A program made the position numbers and the translations under genes. A stretch of 64,000 bases of DNA from Schaalia hyovaginalis (GTDB lineage Bacteria; Actinomycetota; Actinomycetes; Actinomycetales; Actinomycetaceae): contig NZ_JACHMK010000001.1 of assembly GCF_014208035.1 (NCBI RefSeq), positions 1,984,001-2,048,000 on the forward strand, given 5' to 3'. This document shows, piece after piece, positions 8,501 through 17,500 of this stretch. Each line of letters opens with the position of its first letter. The stretch's first letter is position 1. The notes beneath the pieces were generated by a model, which worked only from the letters and a program-made list of their open reading frames with translations, ran no database searches and had not been told where the DNA came from.

Positions 8501-10656
8501 TTCGTGCCGCCATAGGCCTCATCGTTCGCCCAATGGGACCAGGACGAGAACTGCGGCATGGAGTACGCCCATTCCGAACCCAGACGCCATCCCCTGTCGC
8601 GCATCTCCTGACCGAAGCGCTGGGCCTGCCAGCCGTGCTTGTAGTAGACGTCCCAATAGAGCCAGTTCATGTTCGAATCGGCGGGGAAATCCGCGCGCAG
8701 CTGGTCAAGGCGCTTGAGGACGTTGCCCGAGGCGAGATCCTTCCGCTCATTCATGTAATAGGCCTGGTTCATCCAGCCCCAGGCCTTGCCCGGCGGAAGA
8801 TCGACCTCGCAGGGCGCAGCCACGCCGTTGACGTCCATGTTCTCGGCGTCCGCGAAACAATTCGCCTCGGAGTAGGACTCGGTCGCATTGACGTGGATGC
8901 CGAAAGTGGCGTTCCACTTCCCGCCCTCGGAGACGAGGGTCTTCATGTCCTCCAAGCCGCCGGCCCGCTCGTTGTAGTTGCCGCCGTAATCGCCCTGGGC
9001 GGAATCATGCCCTTCGGCCTGATAGCCCTTGAGGAGCACCTCCTGGCCGAGGTTGTCGGTGGCGAGGGAGATGCGCTTCGTATCGTCAAGGGTGCGCAGG
9101 AAGGGGTGCGTCGCCTGGGAGACGATGTTGAAGGGGATGCGCATGATGACGTAGTTCTTCACGTCTTCGCGGCCGTTGGCGACTGAGAGGATTTCGCGCG
9201 CGGCGGTGGCCCCGTCCTGCCAGTCGACCTTCGCATCTCCATTGGCATCCGCTACGACTTTCACCTTGACCATTGGATTCGGGTCGACACCGATGCCAGA
9301 ACCCGTGTCATAGCTCGCGACTTCCTCCGCACGGTGGACCCACGTCCCCGGGGAGACGGTGCCGACGTTGACTCCGCGGACCTTCGAGCTGGCGTAGATG
9401 AAACGCGAATTCGTGGCGGCGAGCGCAGTGCCGTCAGAACCGATTGCGTTGGTGTCGAAGCCGGCCGCAAGCTCGGAGTTCGATGCCGTTACCGCGTACG
9501 CCCGAGAGGGCCTGAGCACGGAATTCGCGACATTGACGAGGCGGTCGCCGGACACCGCACGGTTCACCGAGATCTCAGCGCCGAGAATCTGGGCCGCAGG
9601 ATCCGTTCCGACGACCGAAACGAGACTGAGCCCGGGGATGCCGATAGTACCGACTTGCGCCTCGGGATCGGTGATATCCGCAAGCTCGTAGGTGAGAGCA
9701 CCGTCCTTCACCGAAAGGATCGCGTTGAGGGTGACACCCTCGAGGCCGGGGACCGTCATCGGATAGGTGACGGAGGAGCGGTCGGCAGACACCGCCGGCT
9801 CACCGACCGTCACCTTGTAAGACCGGTCGGAAATCGTGATCTCGGAAAGCGGATCGCCAAACTGACCGGCGAGCTGCTTGCCGTCGTAGCGGTAATCGAC
9901 GATCTGGGGGAAGCCCGGATGCGTTCGCACAGTGAGCTCACCATCGGTGATCTCCACAGCGCCCTCCGGCACGACGATACTCGGGCCCTCACCCAGATCC
10001 CCGGTATTCGGATCGTCGGGATTCGAGGGATCCGCGCCAGGATCCTCCGCCTCGCTCGCGGATGAGGCCCCGAACTCGGCGAGGGTCGCCACCTGCTCCG
10101 GCGCATCGTTGCCGCCCCAGGAGGACTTGTAGGTGACGCGCACGCACTGGGCGGGCGCGGGCTCATCAAAATCAATCACCACCGGGGCGAGTTTCCCGTT
10201 CTCGGGCGCGGCGGGAACGGAACCGCTCGCCACCTGAGTGAACTGCGCAGCCGCAGCATTCTCAGCGACCTGGCAGTTCGGATCGGTCGACACCTCAACC
10301 GCGTACTCCCCCACGCGGCCCGAGCCGTTGGAGGACTGGCGGGGGGTGAGCGTGACGCGGCCGAGCGCCTCTTCCTTCTGTCCGAGATCGATGACGAACC
10401 AGTGCGGAAGCGGATCAGACCCGCCCTGCCACTTCGTGTGCCAATACGTGTCGGTATTCCCATCAAGCACCAATTCGAGGGCTCCATTGGCGCCCTCGCC
10501 CGTGGTCTCGATCGAGTCAGTCGCCACCGCGACCATGCGGCTCGGGTCGATCGGCGTATAGGTGTAGGTGGGTGCGGCATGCCCGGCCGGCGTCAAACCG
10601 ACGAGCATGAGAATCGCGCACGCCGCTGTCGCGGCTCTCCAGTTGTTCGGGCGCAT
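5512..10656 (-). CDS. Cell-wall-anchored endo-alpha-N-acetylgalactosaminidase (GH101)
   Basis: The 1,714-residue secreted enzyme of glycoside hydrolase family 101 releases the core-1 Gal-beta-1,3-GalNAc disaccharide from Ser/Thr of mucin-type glycoproteins. A signal peptide covers residues 1-28 and a discoidin/F5-8C (CBM32-like) module about 35-200. The GH101 core spans about 230-900, with the nucleophile Asp669 (LYWDVYYKHG) and acid/base Glu695 (WRLGSEWAY) placed as in the family. Carbohydrate-binding-like modules follow, then a second discoidin module (DPSTYWHSKWSDGEDPYPH) near 1400-1550 and a Pro/Gly linker. The sorting signal LARTG starts at 1680, followed by a hydrophobic segment and RRRKAVRR, so sortase should link the enzyme to peptidoglycan. 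The start has a GGAGAAAG ribosome site. No sugar transporter is adjacent. Confidence 0.95.
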   Translation of the reverse strand: MRPNNWRAATAACAILMLVGLTPAGHAAPTYTYTPIDPSRMVAVATDSIETTGEGANGALELVLDGNTDTYWHTKWQGGSDPLPHWFVIDLGQKEEALGRVTLTPRQSSNGSGRVGEYAVEVSTDPNCQVAENAAAAQFTQVASGSVPAAPENGKLAPVVIDFDEPAPAQCVRVTYKSSWGGNDAPEQVATLAEFGASSASEAEDPGADPSNPDDPNTGDLGEGPSIVVPEGAVEITDGELTVRTHPGFPQIVDYRYDGKQLAGQFGDPLSEITISDRSYKVTVGEPAVSADRSSVTYPMTVPGLEGVTLNAILSVKDGALTYELADITDPEAQVGTIGIPGLSLVSVVGTDPAAQILGAEISVNRAVSGDRLVNVANSVLRPSRAYAVTASNSELAAGFDTNAIGSDGTALAATNSRFIYASSKVRGVNVGTVSPGTWVHRAEEVASYDTGSGIGVDPNPMVKVKVVADANGDAKVDWQDGATAAREILSVANGREDVKNYVIMRIPFNIVSQATHPFLRTLDDTKRISLATDNLGQEVLLKGYQAEGHDSAQGDYGGNYNERAGGLEDMKTLVSEGGKWNATFGIHVNATESYSEANCFADAENMDVNGVAAPCEVDLPPGKAWGWMNQAYYMNERKDLASGNVLKRLDQLRADFPADSNMNWLYWDVYYKHGWQAQRFGQEMRDRGWRLGSEWAYSMPQFSSWSHWANDEAYGGTNMKGINSQLIRYIENSYRDTFNPDPMLGNTNVIEFEGWTGHTDYNAFITNVWQRNLPAKFLQQSDIRTWEKGRITFKNGTEVVSAQSSISGAEVPVQRTITYDGSTVFKPGGSYLLPWKDGGSDRLYYWNPTNAPQSWELTDSFKGQASLTLFKLTDTGREKVADLGVSGGSVNIPATEANTAYVLYPTSAVPAPKTPNWGQGSGIEDPGFFSETLDAYTTSGAVTIEQSKVNNSFAQLGAGESSLAQTITVEPGTYSAWAWVEIEPGKTRTVKVSVSGEGVSAPPAQKGGNGEAVTTIHSSSALNATASDEKLGTYFQRVPVHFTTTGTSVTLKVAADEGDARVGIDDLRIVDRPTPEKEGAVGGTVVFEDFENVDTGYYPFVTGKANAGGDARTQLAKLHAPFSQSGWYGIVDDSRQGLKGQKYLDNVLDGQWSLLAHQENGGRILRTTEATLPLEYGHSYEISFDYQAGFDGSYKLELGHDVASGAGWEEAVDQTWDVPKARGTGWTDGVETGEGTATFVRNFAVMTSAPAFIGVRMTASHSQDDLVIDNFRVVDLGIRPVVSISGTALPVGDSDTAAMDVTTTVRLAEGVVTGVKHSLQVPEGWAAELVAAPGDRVSGSEEGSLDSVATWRLTMPAGADPADVVFTASWTDAEGKAAEDSDTLRVAPSAFPERDLFTGHDELEVVGVSSEQTSLEPAPSGFADAAIDDDPSTYWHSKWSDGEDPYPHEIVIKVIPCAQSGCTINGLEFMQRQNADNGRVGGYEIFVSEDGKTWGDSVAGGEFTGDLAPQFVAFNAVEGKYVRLVETSPLLAGKNFGGAAEIRISGKTLASAEPVRVDEVVAPKATDPATCTVKPFVTIPATEGVIYRIDGKAVSAGGFTYEYGGTLTVTAEAAEGFAIADGLEVEWTFSAPKPEDCASPGGDAPGGGDEPGPGDQPGGSAQPPLTPPKTAPGGRDSDLARTGAAASAIILSAAVLAGAGGVLAVRRRKAVRR

Positions 10657-10770
10657 CCTTATGCTTTCTCCGATTCTGCGTGAGGGTGGTAACTCAGAGA
10701 GCGACCGATGCCGGAACCGCGATCAGGAAAAACACCGTTCCCTCTACGGATCGTTCCGCCGAGGTTCCTC

Positions 10771-10806
10771 GATGGCGCGGAGTGCTCAGATGGCGCGGAG
10801 TACTCA
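10771..10806. repeat. Two tandem 18-bp repeats upstream of GH101
   Basis: GATGGCGCGGAGTRCTCA occurs twice head to tail with one mismatch. It lies 115-150 bases upstream of the GH101 start. The second copy contains the palindrome GAGTACTC. It may be a regulator site; function is inference. Confidence 0.6.
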
Positions 10807-10847
10807 ATCGCCCAGCGGCTCAGCCGGCACGAGCATCGCCCTCTAGT

Positions 10848-10867
10848 GCATGTCAACGCTGACATGC
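10848..10867. promoter_or_regulatory. LacI-family-like operator upstream of GH101
   Basis: GCATGTCA-ACGC-TGACATGC is an inverted repeat with 8-bp perfect arms. The core TGTCAACGCTGACA has the central CG typical of LacI-family operators. It is ~190 bases upstream of the GH101 ATG, which would fit sugar-responsive control. No LacI-type regulator gene lies in the window next to it. Confidence 0.45.
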
Positions 10868-11077
10868 GCTTGATTCTAGTCCAGAGCCCCCGCAACACCC
10901 CGGGCGATTCGGTGTCATATTTCGCCCCTCAAATCTCCTGGGGACGGGCTCGCCCAAGCCGCCTGTCGAGACGAAGAGGCCGCCCCCGGCCGGACCATCC
11001 CCACCGGATCGTTCCAGGTGCGGTGAGGGCTCGATGCTCATGCGATTGCCGCCCGGGTGGCGTGATGCTGACACGAG

Positions 11078-11116
11078 GAAGTCCCGGGGCATTGTTCGAC
11101 AGTGTCCCGGGACTTC
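11078..11116. repeat. Long palindromic hairpin in the 10,657-11,297 intergenic stretch
   Basis: GAAGTCCCGGG and its exact complement are separated by 17 bases. The stretch 10,657-11,297 otherwise holds the two possible control sites above and no supported gene. The hairpin is ~180 bases beyond the DUF4143 ATPase stop, so it could end that transcript, or be a dispersed repeat or an insertion-element end. Confidence 0.5.
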
Positions 11117-11297
11117 ACACAGGTGGAGCTTGGGCGGCACGTGTCGAACTCATTCCTGCTCGCGACCGCGTGTTGCTTGTTCAGGGAACGCGCTCGTGTC
11201 CACCATCCAATCGATCGACATCAAGAATCATCACTTCTCGGATTGCGTGCAACGCCGTGAAGGACGCGCCCGCTCAGAGTGCGTCCCGAAGCGGCTA

Positions 11298-12551
11298 TCA
11301 CGGACCGAGAGCCGTGATGGGGACGACACAGACGCCGTCGGGACGCCGGTAGCTGAAGCGGCCTCCTGTCACCACTATGAGCGCAGCCGCCTCGCCGTGT
11401 CTTTCATGATCGATCTTGCCGGCCATCCGCAGTAGTGAAGCCGCAGCAGCATCTGCTGCGGACTCTCCCAGCTTGACCTCGATCCCGGCCCATCTTCCGT
11501 CAGGGAGCTCGAGCACCGCATCGACTTCGTGCCCTGTCTGGGAATCGCGCCAAGAGGCCAGCGCTGCGCCTAAGGACTGGCCGTAGACTCTCAGGTCGCG
11601 CATGACCAGAGACTCGAAATGCAAGCCCGCAGCATTGAGGTCCTGACGCAGCTGCCGAGTCCCGACCCCCAAGGCCGCCATCCCCAGCGAGGGGTCGACA
11701 AAGTGGTGAACGGCGGATGCGCGCAGCCGGGTCCGAGAACGCATATGAGGACGCCAGGCCGGAACGGGCTCGATGAGCATGAGGCGTTCCAGCGCATCCA
11801 TGTAGTTCGCGAGGGTTTCCGACGCGATCGGCCCCCTGGCCCCGCCGACGTCCTTCGCGAGTGACGTCAGATTCAGCGGAGTCGCTGCAGACCGCCCAAG
11901 AGCGGCCAGGAGTCGTGTGATGTTGCCGGGGTTTCGCCGGGGGCCCAGTCCCGGGACATCCACCTCGGCGAGCGTTCGCAGATAATCGCTCAGCCACAAT
12001 GACGCCTCTCGCTCGCCGACGTCGAGCAGGTCCGGCCACCCGCCGACCACGATCCGCTCCAACAGTCCATCGATGCTCAGGCCAGAACTCGCACCCACGG
12101 GATCGCCCCCGTCCAGGAGACGTTGCAAGCTGACCTCACCCGTGGAATGCCCGGTCTCGAACAAGGTCATCGGCCGCATGCGCAAGCGCGCAATCCGTCC
12201 CGCACCCGAGTGGACCCGCGCGTCATCGCGCGGACGAGAGGAGCCGGTGAGGACGTAGAGGCCTCTCCCGTCATGGTCGTCGACAGCGCGACGCACAAGA
12301 TTCCACAGACGCGGGGTCTCCTGCCACTCATCGAAGACGATCGGGGCCGGGGAGGAGAACAGCTGCTCGGGCGCCACCTCGAGGGCTGCGCGAGCCGCCT
12401 CATCGACATCCATCCTGAACACCGAGGCAGCGACCTCAACAGCAGTGCACGTCTTCCCGACCGCCTTGGGACCGTCGATGAGCACAGCCCCCATCGCCGC
12501 CATCCGCCGGTTCAGCTCGCCGTCCACCACTCGAGGTCGATAATCAGTCAT
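11298..12551 (-). CDS. AAA-type ATPase with DUF4143 domain
   Basis: The 417-residue protein belongs to the large AAA_14/DUF4143 family. The N-terminal part has a Walker A motif (GPKAVGKTCT, about residues 27-36), a Walker B-like IVFDEWQETPRLW and a sensor-like TGSSRP. The C-terminal DUF4143 part ends in a PD-(D/E)XK-like block (GHEVDAVLELPDGRWAGIEVKLG) with the usual Asp...Glu-x-Lys pattern. The family is common in bacteria and archaea, often in variable regions, and its role is not established; a toxin-antitoxin or nuclease-related role has been discussed. The gene stands alone, with low-information DNA on both sides. Confidence 0.85.
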   Translation of the reverse strand: MTDYRPRVVDGELNRRMAAMGAVLIDGPKAVGKTCTAVEVAASVFRMDVDEAARAALEVAPEQLFSSPAPIVFDEWQETPRLWNLVRRAVDDHDGRGLYVLTGSSRPRDDARVHSGAGRIARLRMRPMTLFETGHSTGEVSLQRLLDGGDPVGASSGLSIDGLLERIVVGGWPDLLDVGEREASLWLSDYLRTLAEVDVPGLGPRRNPGNITRLLAALGRSAATPLNLTSLAKDVGGARGPIASETLANYMDALERLMLIEPVPAWRPHMRSRTRLRASAVHHFVDPSLGMAALGVGTRQLRQDLNAAGLHFESLVMRDLRVYGQSLGAALASWRDSQTGHEVDAVLELPDGRWAGIEVKLGESAADAAAASLLRMAGKIDHERHGEAAALIVVTGGRFSYRRPDGVCVVPITALGP

Positions 12552-12760
12552 GCATGAAGTCTACAGTTCGTCATTCTTCAAATCGAAGTTTCGTCATTAC
12601 AGCCAGAGGCAGATACCGCACCCCGCACTCGACCATGCTGTCAGTCCTACACGACCAGCAACTCGAGCAGGTCCTCCAAACCGCCCTCGCCCGACTGGTC
12701 CAACATCAGGACCTAGGCGGTAGTTTATGCTTCCGACAACGATGCTGATAGGAGAGGCCC

Positions 12761-13588
12761 ATGCAAGAGCTCGAGCGCATTCACGTGGGCATGGGACAGG
12801 CTTGGCCGGGACTGTCCCAGGAGCACCTGGGCGACTGGATCCTCCGATTCGGCGGCGGGTACACCAGCCGCGCGAACAGCGCTCTTCCCGTCGGGAAACC
12901 TGGCGTGCCCATTGCCGAGGCTATCAAGCACGTAAAGGATTCCTACGCATCCCGCGGGCTCTCCCCTAAGTACCAGATCCCGCTCCTGACGCATGCGGAG
13001 ATCCCGCAGAGGATTCCTGCGCAAGCCGAGCGAGCAGATTCGTTTGTTCCAGGAAGCACCATCGACACCGGAGCCACGCCCGTCAACAAGGAACTCGACG
13101 ATGCTCTCGAGCACGCAGACTACGCTTGGTCAGTTCCAGCACTCGTCCAGACACTTCCGGCACACGTAGCGGCTGGGGATGTGCAGTGGCCCGCGGGGGT
13201 CTCGGCCGAATGGACCGATACACCCACCCAAGGATGGAAATCACTCGCATCACAGAGATTCCACGACAATCCCCACGCCCTGGAGGTCACACTCGCCCAC
13301 CCGGCGAAGTACCTCACCCTCTGGAATGAACACGAACCCATCGGCCGAGGACGAGTCAGCGCAGCAGGCGAGTTCTACGACGTCTCCGATCTCCTCGTTC
13401 TGAGCCGGATGCGAGGGATGGGCCTGGGACGACAGATGATGACCGCCATGACCTTGATGGGGCGGGAACTCGGAGCCCGTACCGGGGTACTCCAAGTGGA
13501 GGCAGACAACGCTCGAGCCATCACCCTGTACCGCTCGCTGGGATGGCAGGACCAAGGCGGCTACCACTTCCGCACACTGGCTGATTAG
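12761..13588 (+). CDS. GNAT-family N-acetyltransferase (cg3035/Rv0428c type)
   Basis: The 275-residue, two-part protein has an N-terminal half with DWILRFGGGYTSRANSALP, typical of the cg3035/Rv0428c subgroup. The C-terminal half is a GNAT fold with the acetyl-CoA loop RMRGMGLGRQMM (Q/R-x-x-G-x-G/A) and the closing NARAITLYRSLGWQ helix-strand. It should transfer an acetyl group to an unidentified small amine or N-terminus. The ATG at 12761 has a GGAGAGG site just before it. It is a single gene, divergent from the DUF4143 ATPase. Confidence 0.85.
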   Translation: MQELERIHVGMGQAWPGLSQEHLGDWILRFGGGYTSRANSALPVGKPGVPIAEAIKHVKDSYASRGLSPKYQIPLLTHAEIPQRIPAQAERADSFVPGSTIDTGATPVNKELDDALEHADYAWSVPALVQTLPAHVAAGDVQWPAGVSAEWTDTPTQGWKSLASQRFHDNPHALEVTLAHPAKYLTLWNEHEPIGRGRVSAAGEFYDVSDLLVLSRMRGMGLGRQMMTAMTLMGRELGARTGVLQVEADNARAITLYRSLGWQDQGGYHFRTLAD

Positions 13589-13837
13589 ACGCAACCGCTC
13601 CATCGGCGCACGACACCGTACGCTCCGGCCAACACCTAGTTCGGCAAGGCACGGCCGAGCTTGGTCCAGCGAGGTCGACCAGGGCGGCTTCCCACAACAT
13701 GATGTACACCCAAGCAGGCGATAGTGCCCCAATCCGGGCACTTCTCACGCGCATCAAAACGCTCTAACCAGGAGTTTTGCGCGAAAACCGTGAACTCTCA
13801 CGCGCGGGGCACAAAATGCCACAAGAAAACGACAAAA

Positions 13838-13875
13838 TGCCTGCTGGCGCGTGAGTGTATCAACGCCAGCAGGCA
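13838..13875 (+). terminator. Hairpin in the intergenic stretch after the GNAT gene
   Basis: A 12-bp perfect stem (TGCCTGCTGGCG / CGCCAGCAGGCA) with a 14-base loop. It is 250 bases after the acetyltransferase stop, so its use as that gene's terminator is uncertain. The surrounding DNA is AT-richer than the host average. Confidence 0.4.
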
Positions 13876-13916
13876 CTTAGTTACTTACACTCTCATTTTA
13901 ATACAAGCCTGATTTC

Positions 13917-13965
13917 GGGTGCAGAGGCACCGTTTTGGGTGCAAGACGGCCAGCTTGGGTGCAAG
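13917..13965. repeat. Three GGGTGCA(A/G)A repeats at exact 20-bp spacing
   Basis: GGGTGCAGA, GGGTGCAAG and GGGTGCAAG start at 13917, 13937 and 13957, all on the same DNA face at roughly two turns. The stretch 13,589-14,063 has no supported gene; these repeats and the hairpin at 13,838 are its only visible structure. Confidence 0.55.
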
Positions 13966-14063
13966 ATTTCGTAGACTTAGAGACTTAGTGCTGAGGATCT
14001 AGATGCTTTCACGGCCACGCAAATGCTGGGTCAACCAAAACCGTCTACTCCGTACCAAAAGAT

Positions 14064-14324
14064 TCAGACACCCGGCTTCGTCCATTTCTGCTCGGGCGGC
14101 CTCCCCGCGTTCCTCGCTGACGGGACGGTCAGGTCGGAGAAGTGGGCGCCCGGGTCCACGTGCCAGTCCTGAGTGGTGACGATGAGGTCGTATTCGTCGG
14201 CGTTGTCGGTGACGAAGTCGGCGATGCGCTCGGCGAATGCGTTGCCGCTCTCCACGCCCAGGGCCCTGCCTTCGCAGAAGGTCGGCTGGACGTCGACGAT
14301 GATGAGTGCGCGATGATCGGGCAT
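14064..14324 (-). pseudogene. Nicotinamidase/isochorismatase-family gene, truncated
   Basis: From an ATG with a strong GGGAGGAAAC ribosome site, the first ~63 residues match nicotinamidase (PncA-like). They carry the catalytic-Asp motif ALIIVDVQPTFCEG and the TQDWHVDPGAHFS metal-site stretch. After that the similarity stops and the frame ends after a further ~23 unrelated residues. The family is ~190 residues long, and the Lys and Cys of the catalytic triad are missing, so the gene cannot make active nicotinamidase. The missing part is not found in the following 470 bases. A deletion during insertion of neighbouring accessory DNA is the likely cause. Confidence 0.75.
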
Positions 14325-14519
14325 GTTTCCTCCCGTGAGCTCGTGGTTCTTCATTCTAGCCGTTTGCAGGTGGCAGGGGTATCGATAGGGCGTGGGGACG
14401 GGTGCGGGTGCGGCTTCGGTTGCGAGCGTTGCAGAATCTGCGGACAGTTCAGCTTTTGTGGGTCGAGACGGGTAGAGTACCGTATGTATTCTATTTCGCC
14501 TACAACCGGGGTAGCCACC

Positions 14520-17500
14520 ATGCGCAACACGTCTAGGGCACGCTTGCTTTTCGCGGCCTTGTTTAGTTTTCTGTTGATTGTTTTGCCTGGCGGTGCTCAC
14601 GCTACACCCAATGAGGCAGCCCCTCAGAATATTCCATACACTGTCCAATTCTGGTCGGAGCGCGCCGACTATGATGAGGCCAACGTCGGCTCCATCGGCG
14701 ATAAGTATGAATACATCGGCCTGAAGAACTTCACGGGTGCCGAGGGGCATGTACCCGGCCTCCTGACAGTCGATCCGAGCGGCGTCCAGTTCCCTGATAT
14801 TGAACTGGCCACCTCGTCGAATCCCGAGTTGTTCGCCAAGCTCTACCATCTGAACGCCGACTTCACGACAGCGCAGAACGCTAACGACGACAGCGCGATC
14901 CGCCCGTTGAGCGCCGACAAGAAGAACGTCTACAACGTCTTCTTCGACCGCGAGGTCTACGACGTGGTCTTCGAGAAAGGCAATCAGTCAGAATATACGT
15001 TCGATCCGGTCATCTCGAAGAATGGCACCACCTATGATGCGACGACGAACCCCTACACGGTGCGCATGCGCTTCGGCCAGGAGTTTGGCGACGCCTGGCC
15101 CTTCGACAAGGACATCGTGAATGTGCCCAGCGAAGGGAAGCGGGGCTTCGGCCTGACCGGTTGGAAGATCATGACCGGAGAGAGTTCTGCAAACTACTTG
15201 GATACTCCTCCGTACCGGCTCACGTATAGCGAGTTCATCCAATACGCGGGGAAGAGGGCAACCTCGGTCTCCCGGCCCGGCGTGAGCTACACCGATCACA
15301 CCATCGCGATGGGCATCAGTTTCAACACTGCGTCTCACCCGGTCTTCGTGGATTTCGCTTTGGAAGGTTTTGAAGATGGGCTCGAGCCGAGACAGTTCCC
15401 TGTGGATGAGGCGCTCTCGTATTGGAAGTCCGATACATCCTGGACCGGATATTCGTTCCCTGTCCCCGAGATCAAGGGCTTCGATCGGGTCGTCCCGAAG
15501 AAGCAGCAGAAAGCGGTGAGGAGTCAAACGGGTTTCGATAGGGTAAACGCTACTCGCGGCGACGCTGCTCCGCTGACCTTCATCCGCACGCTTTACGGCA
15601 CAAGGCGTGACACGAACGGCTACCTGCGCCTCGAATACAAGCGGCAGAAGTTTAGCCTCTTCCTCGATAACGATCCCCGCGTTCCCAAGGCCGACAGCGA
15701 TTACTCCGCCGAGAACACGCTGACCGTGCCCTACGGTCAGGCTATCGCAGATCTGAACTTTCCTACGCCCACGAAGCCTTCCGACCTGGGTGATGACGTC
15801 GTGTTCCGCGGATGGGCATGGGACTCCGCCGGGGTGTCGATGCTGGCTGATTCGTCAAGATCGATGCCTAACTACAACGTTGTCATTCACGCGGTGTGGG
15901 ATACCGAGAGGCAGGTCGTGTTCAACCTCGATGGCGGAGCTGTCGATGGCAGCACGGATCGGATCAGCCGCACCCAGTTTGACGGCCAGACGGTAGAGTT
16001 CCCCACCCCGACCCGCGATGGCTACACCTTCATGGGATGGGCGGACGACAACACGGAGGGCAAGACCTACAAGTCGACGGACAAGCTCAAGGTCGATGGC
16101 AATATGTCCTTCACCGCGAAGTGGGATCAGCACCCCGATTTGCAGGTGAAGGATGCCTCGGTTGCTGCTGGTGATGATTTTGATGTGAAGTCGTTGGTGG
16201 TTGAGGCTGAGGATGCTGAAGATGGTGTGCTGACTGATCAGGTGAAGCTGGTTGATGATGGTGGGTTGGATGTGTCCAAGCCGGGTAAGTATACGGTGAC
16301 GTTTGAGGTTGTTGATTCGGCTGGTGCGAAGGCGACTAAGTCGGCGGTGGTGACGGTGAATATGAAGATGGTGGCTTTGAATGAGGCTCCGTCTTTGGAG
16401 GTGAAGGATGCCTCGGTTGCTGCTGGTGATGATTTTGATGTGAAGTCGTTGGTGGTTGAGGCTGAGGATGCTGAAGATGGTGTGCTGACTGATCAGGTGA
16501 AGCTGGTTGATGATGGTGGGTTGGATGTGTCCAAGCCGGGTAAGTATACGGTGACGTTTGAGGTTGTTGATTCGGCTGGTGCGAAGGCGACTAAGTCGGC
16601 GGTGGTGACGGTGAATATGAAGATGGTGGCTTTGAATGAGGCTCCGTCTTTGGAGGTGAAGGATGCCTCGGTTGCTGCTGGTGATGATTTTGATGTGAAG
16701 TCGTTGGTGGTTGAGGCTGAGGATGCTGAAGATGGTGTGATTACTGATCGGGTTGAGCTTGTTGATGATGGTGGGTTGGATGTGTCCAAGCCGGGTAAGT
16801 ATACGGTGACGTTTGAGGTTGTTGATTCGGCTGGTGCGAAAGTGGCTAAGACGGCGACAGTGACGGTGAATATGAAGATGGTGGCTTTGAATGAGGCTCC
16901 GTCTTTGGAGGTGAAGGATGCCTCGGTTGCTGCTGGTGACGAGTTTGATCCAGTGTCTTTGGTGGTGAAGGCTGAAGATGCTGAAGATGGTGTGATTACT
17001 GATCGGGTTGAGCTTGTTGATGATGGTGGGTTGGACCTGTCCAAGCCGGGTACGTATGTGTTGAAGTTTGAGGTTGCTGATTCGCAGGGTGCGAAAGTGG
17101 CTAAGACGGCGACAGTGACGGTGAATATGAAGATGGTGGCTTTGAATGAGGCTCCGTCTTTGGAGGTGAAGGATGCCTCGGTTGCTGCTGGTGACGAGTT
17201 TGATCCAGTGTCTTTGGTGGTGAAGGCTGAAGATGCTGAAGATGGTGTGATTACTGATCGGGTTGAGCTTGTTGATGATGGTGGGTTGGACCTGTCCAAG
17301 CCGGGTACGTATGTGTTGAAGTTTGAGGTTGCTGATTCGCAGGGTGCGAAAGTGGCTAAGACGGCGACAGTGACGGTCGAGGCAAAGCAAACGCCCGCCC
17401 CTGGTGCTCCGACAGACAACCAGAGTGGGGTCCCAGCGCCGCAACCGGAACCTCAGTCGGCGACCCAACCGCCCGCTTCCTCCGGCAAGCTTGCGTGGAC

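Noticed and set aside
16146..17376. Repeats considered as a CRISPR array
   Set aside because: Units are 255 bp, contiguous, coding and without unique spacers.
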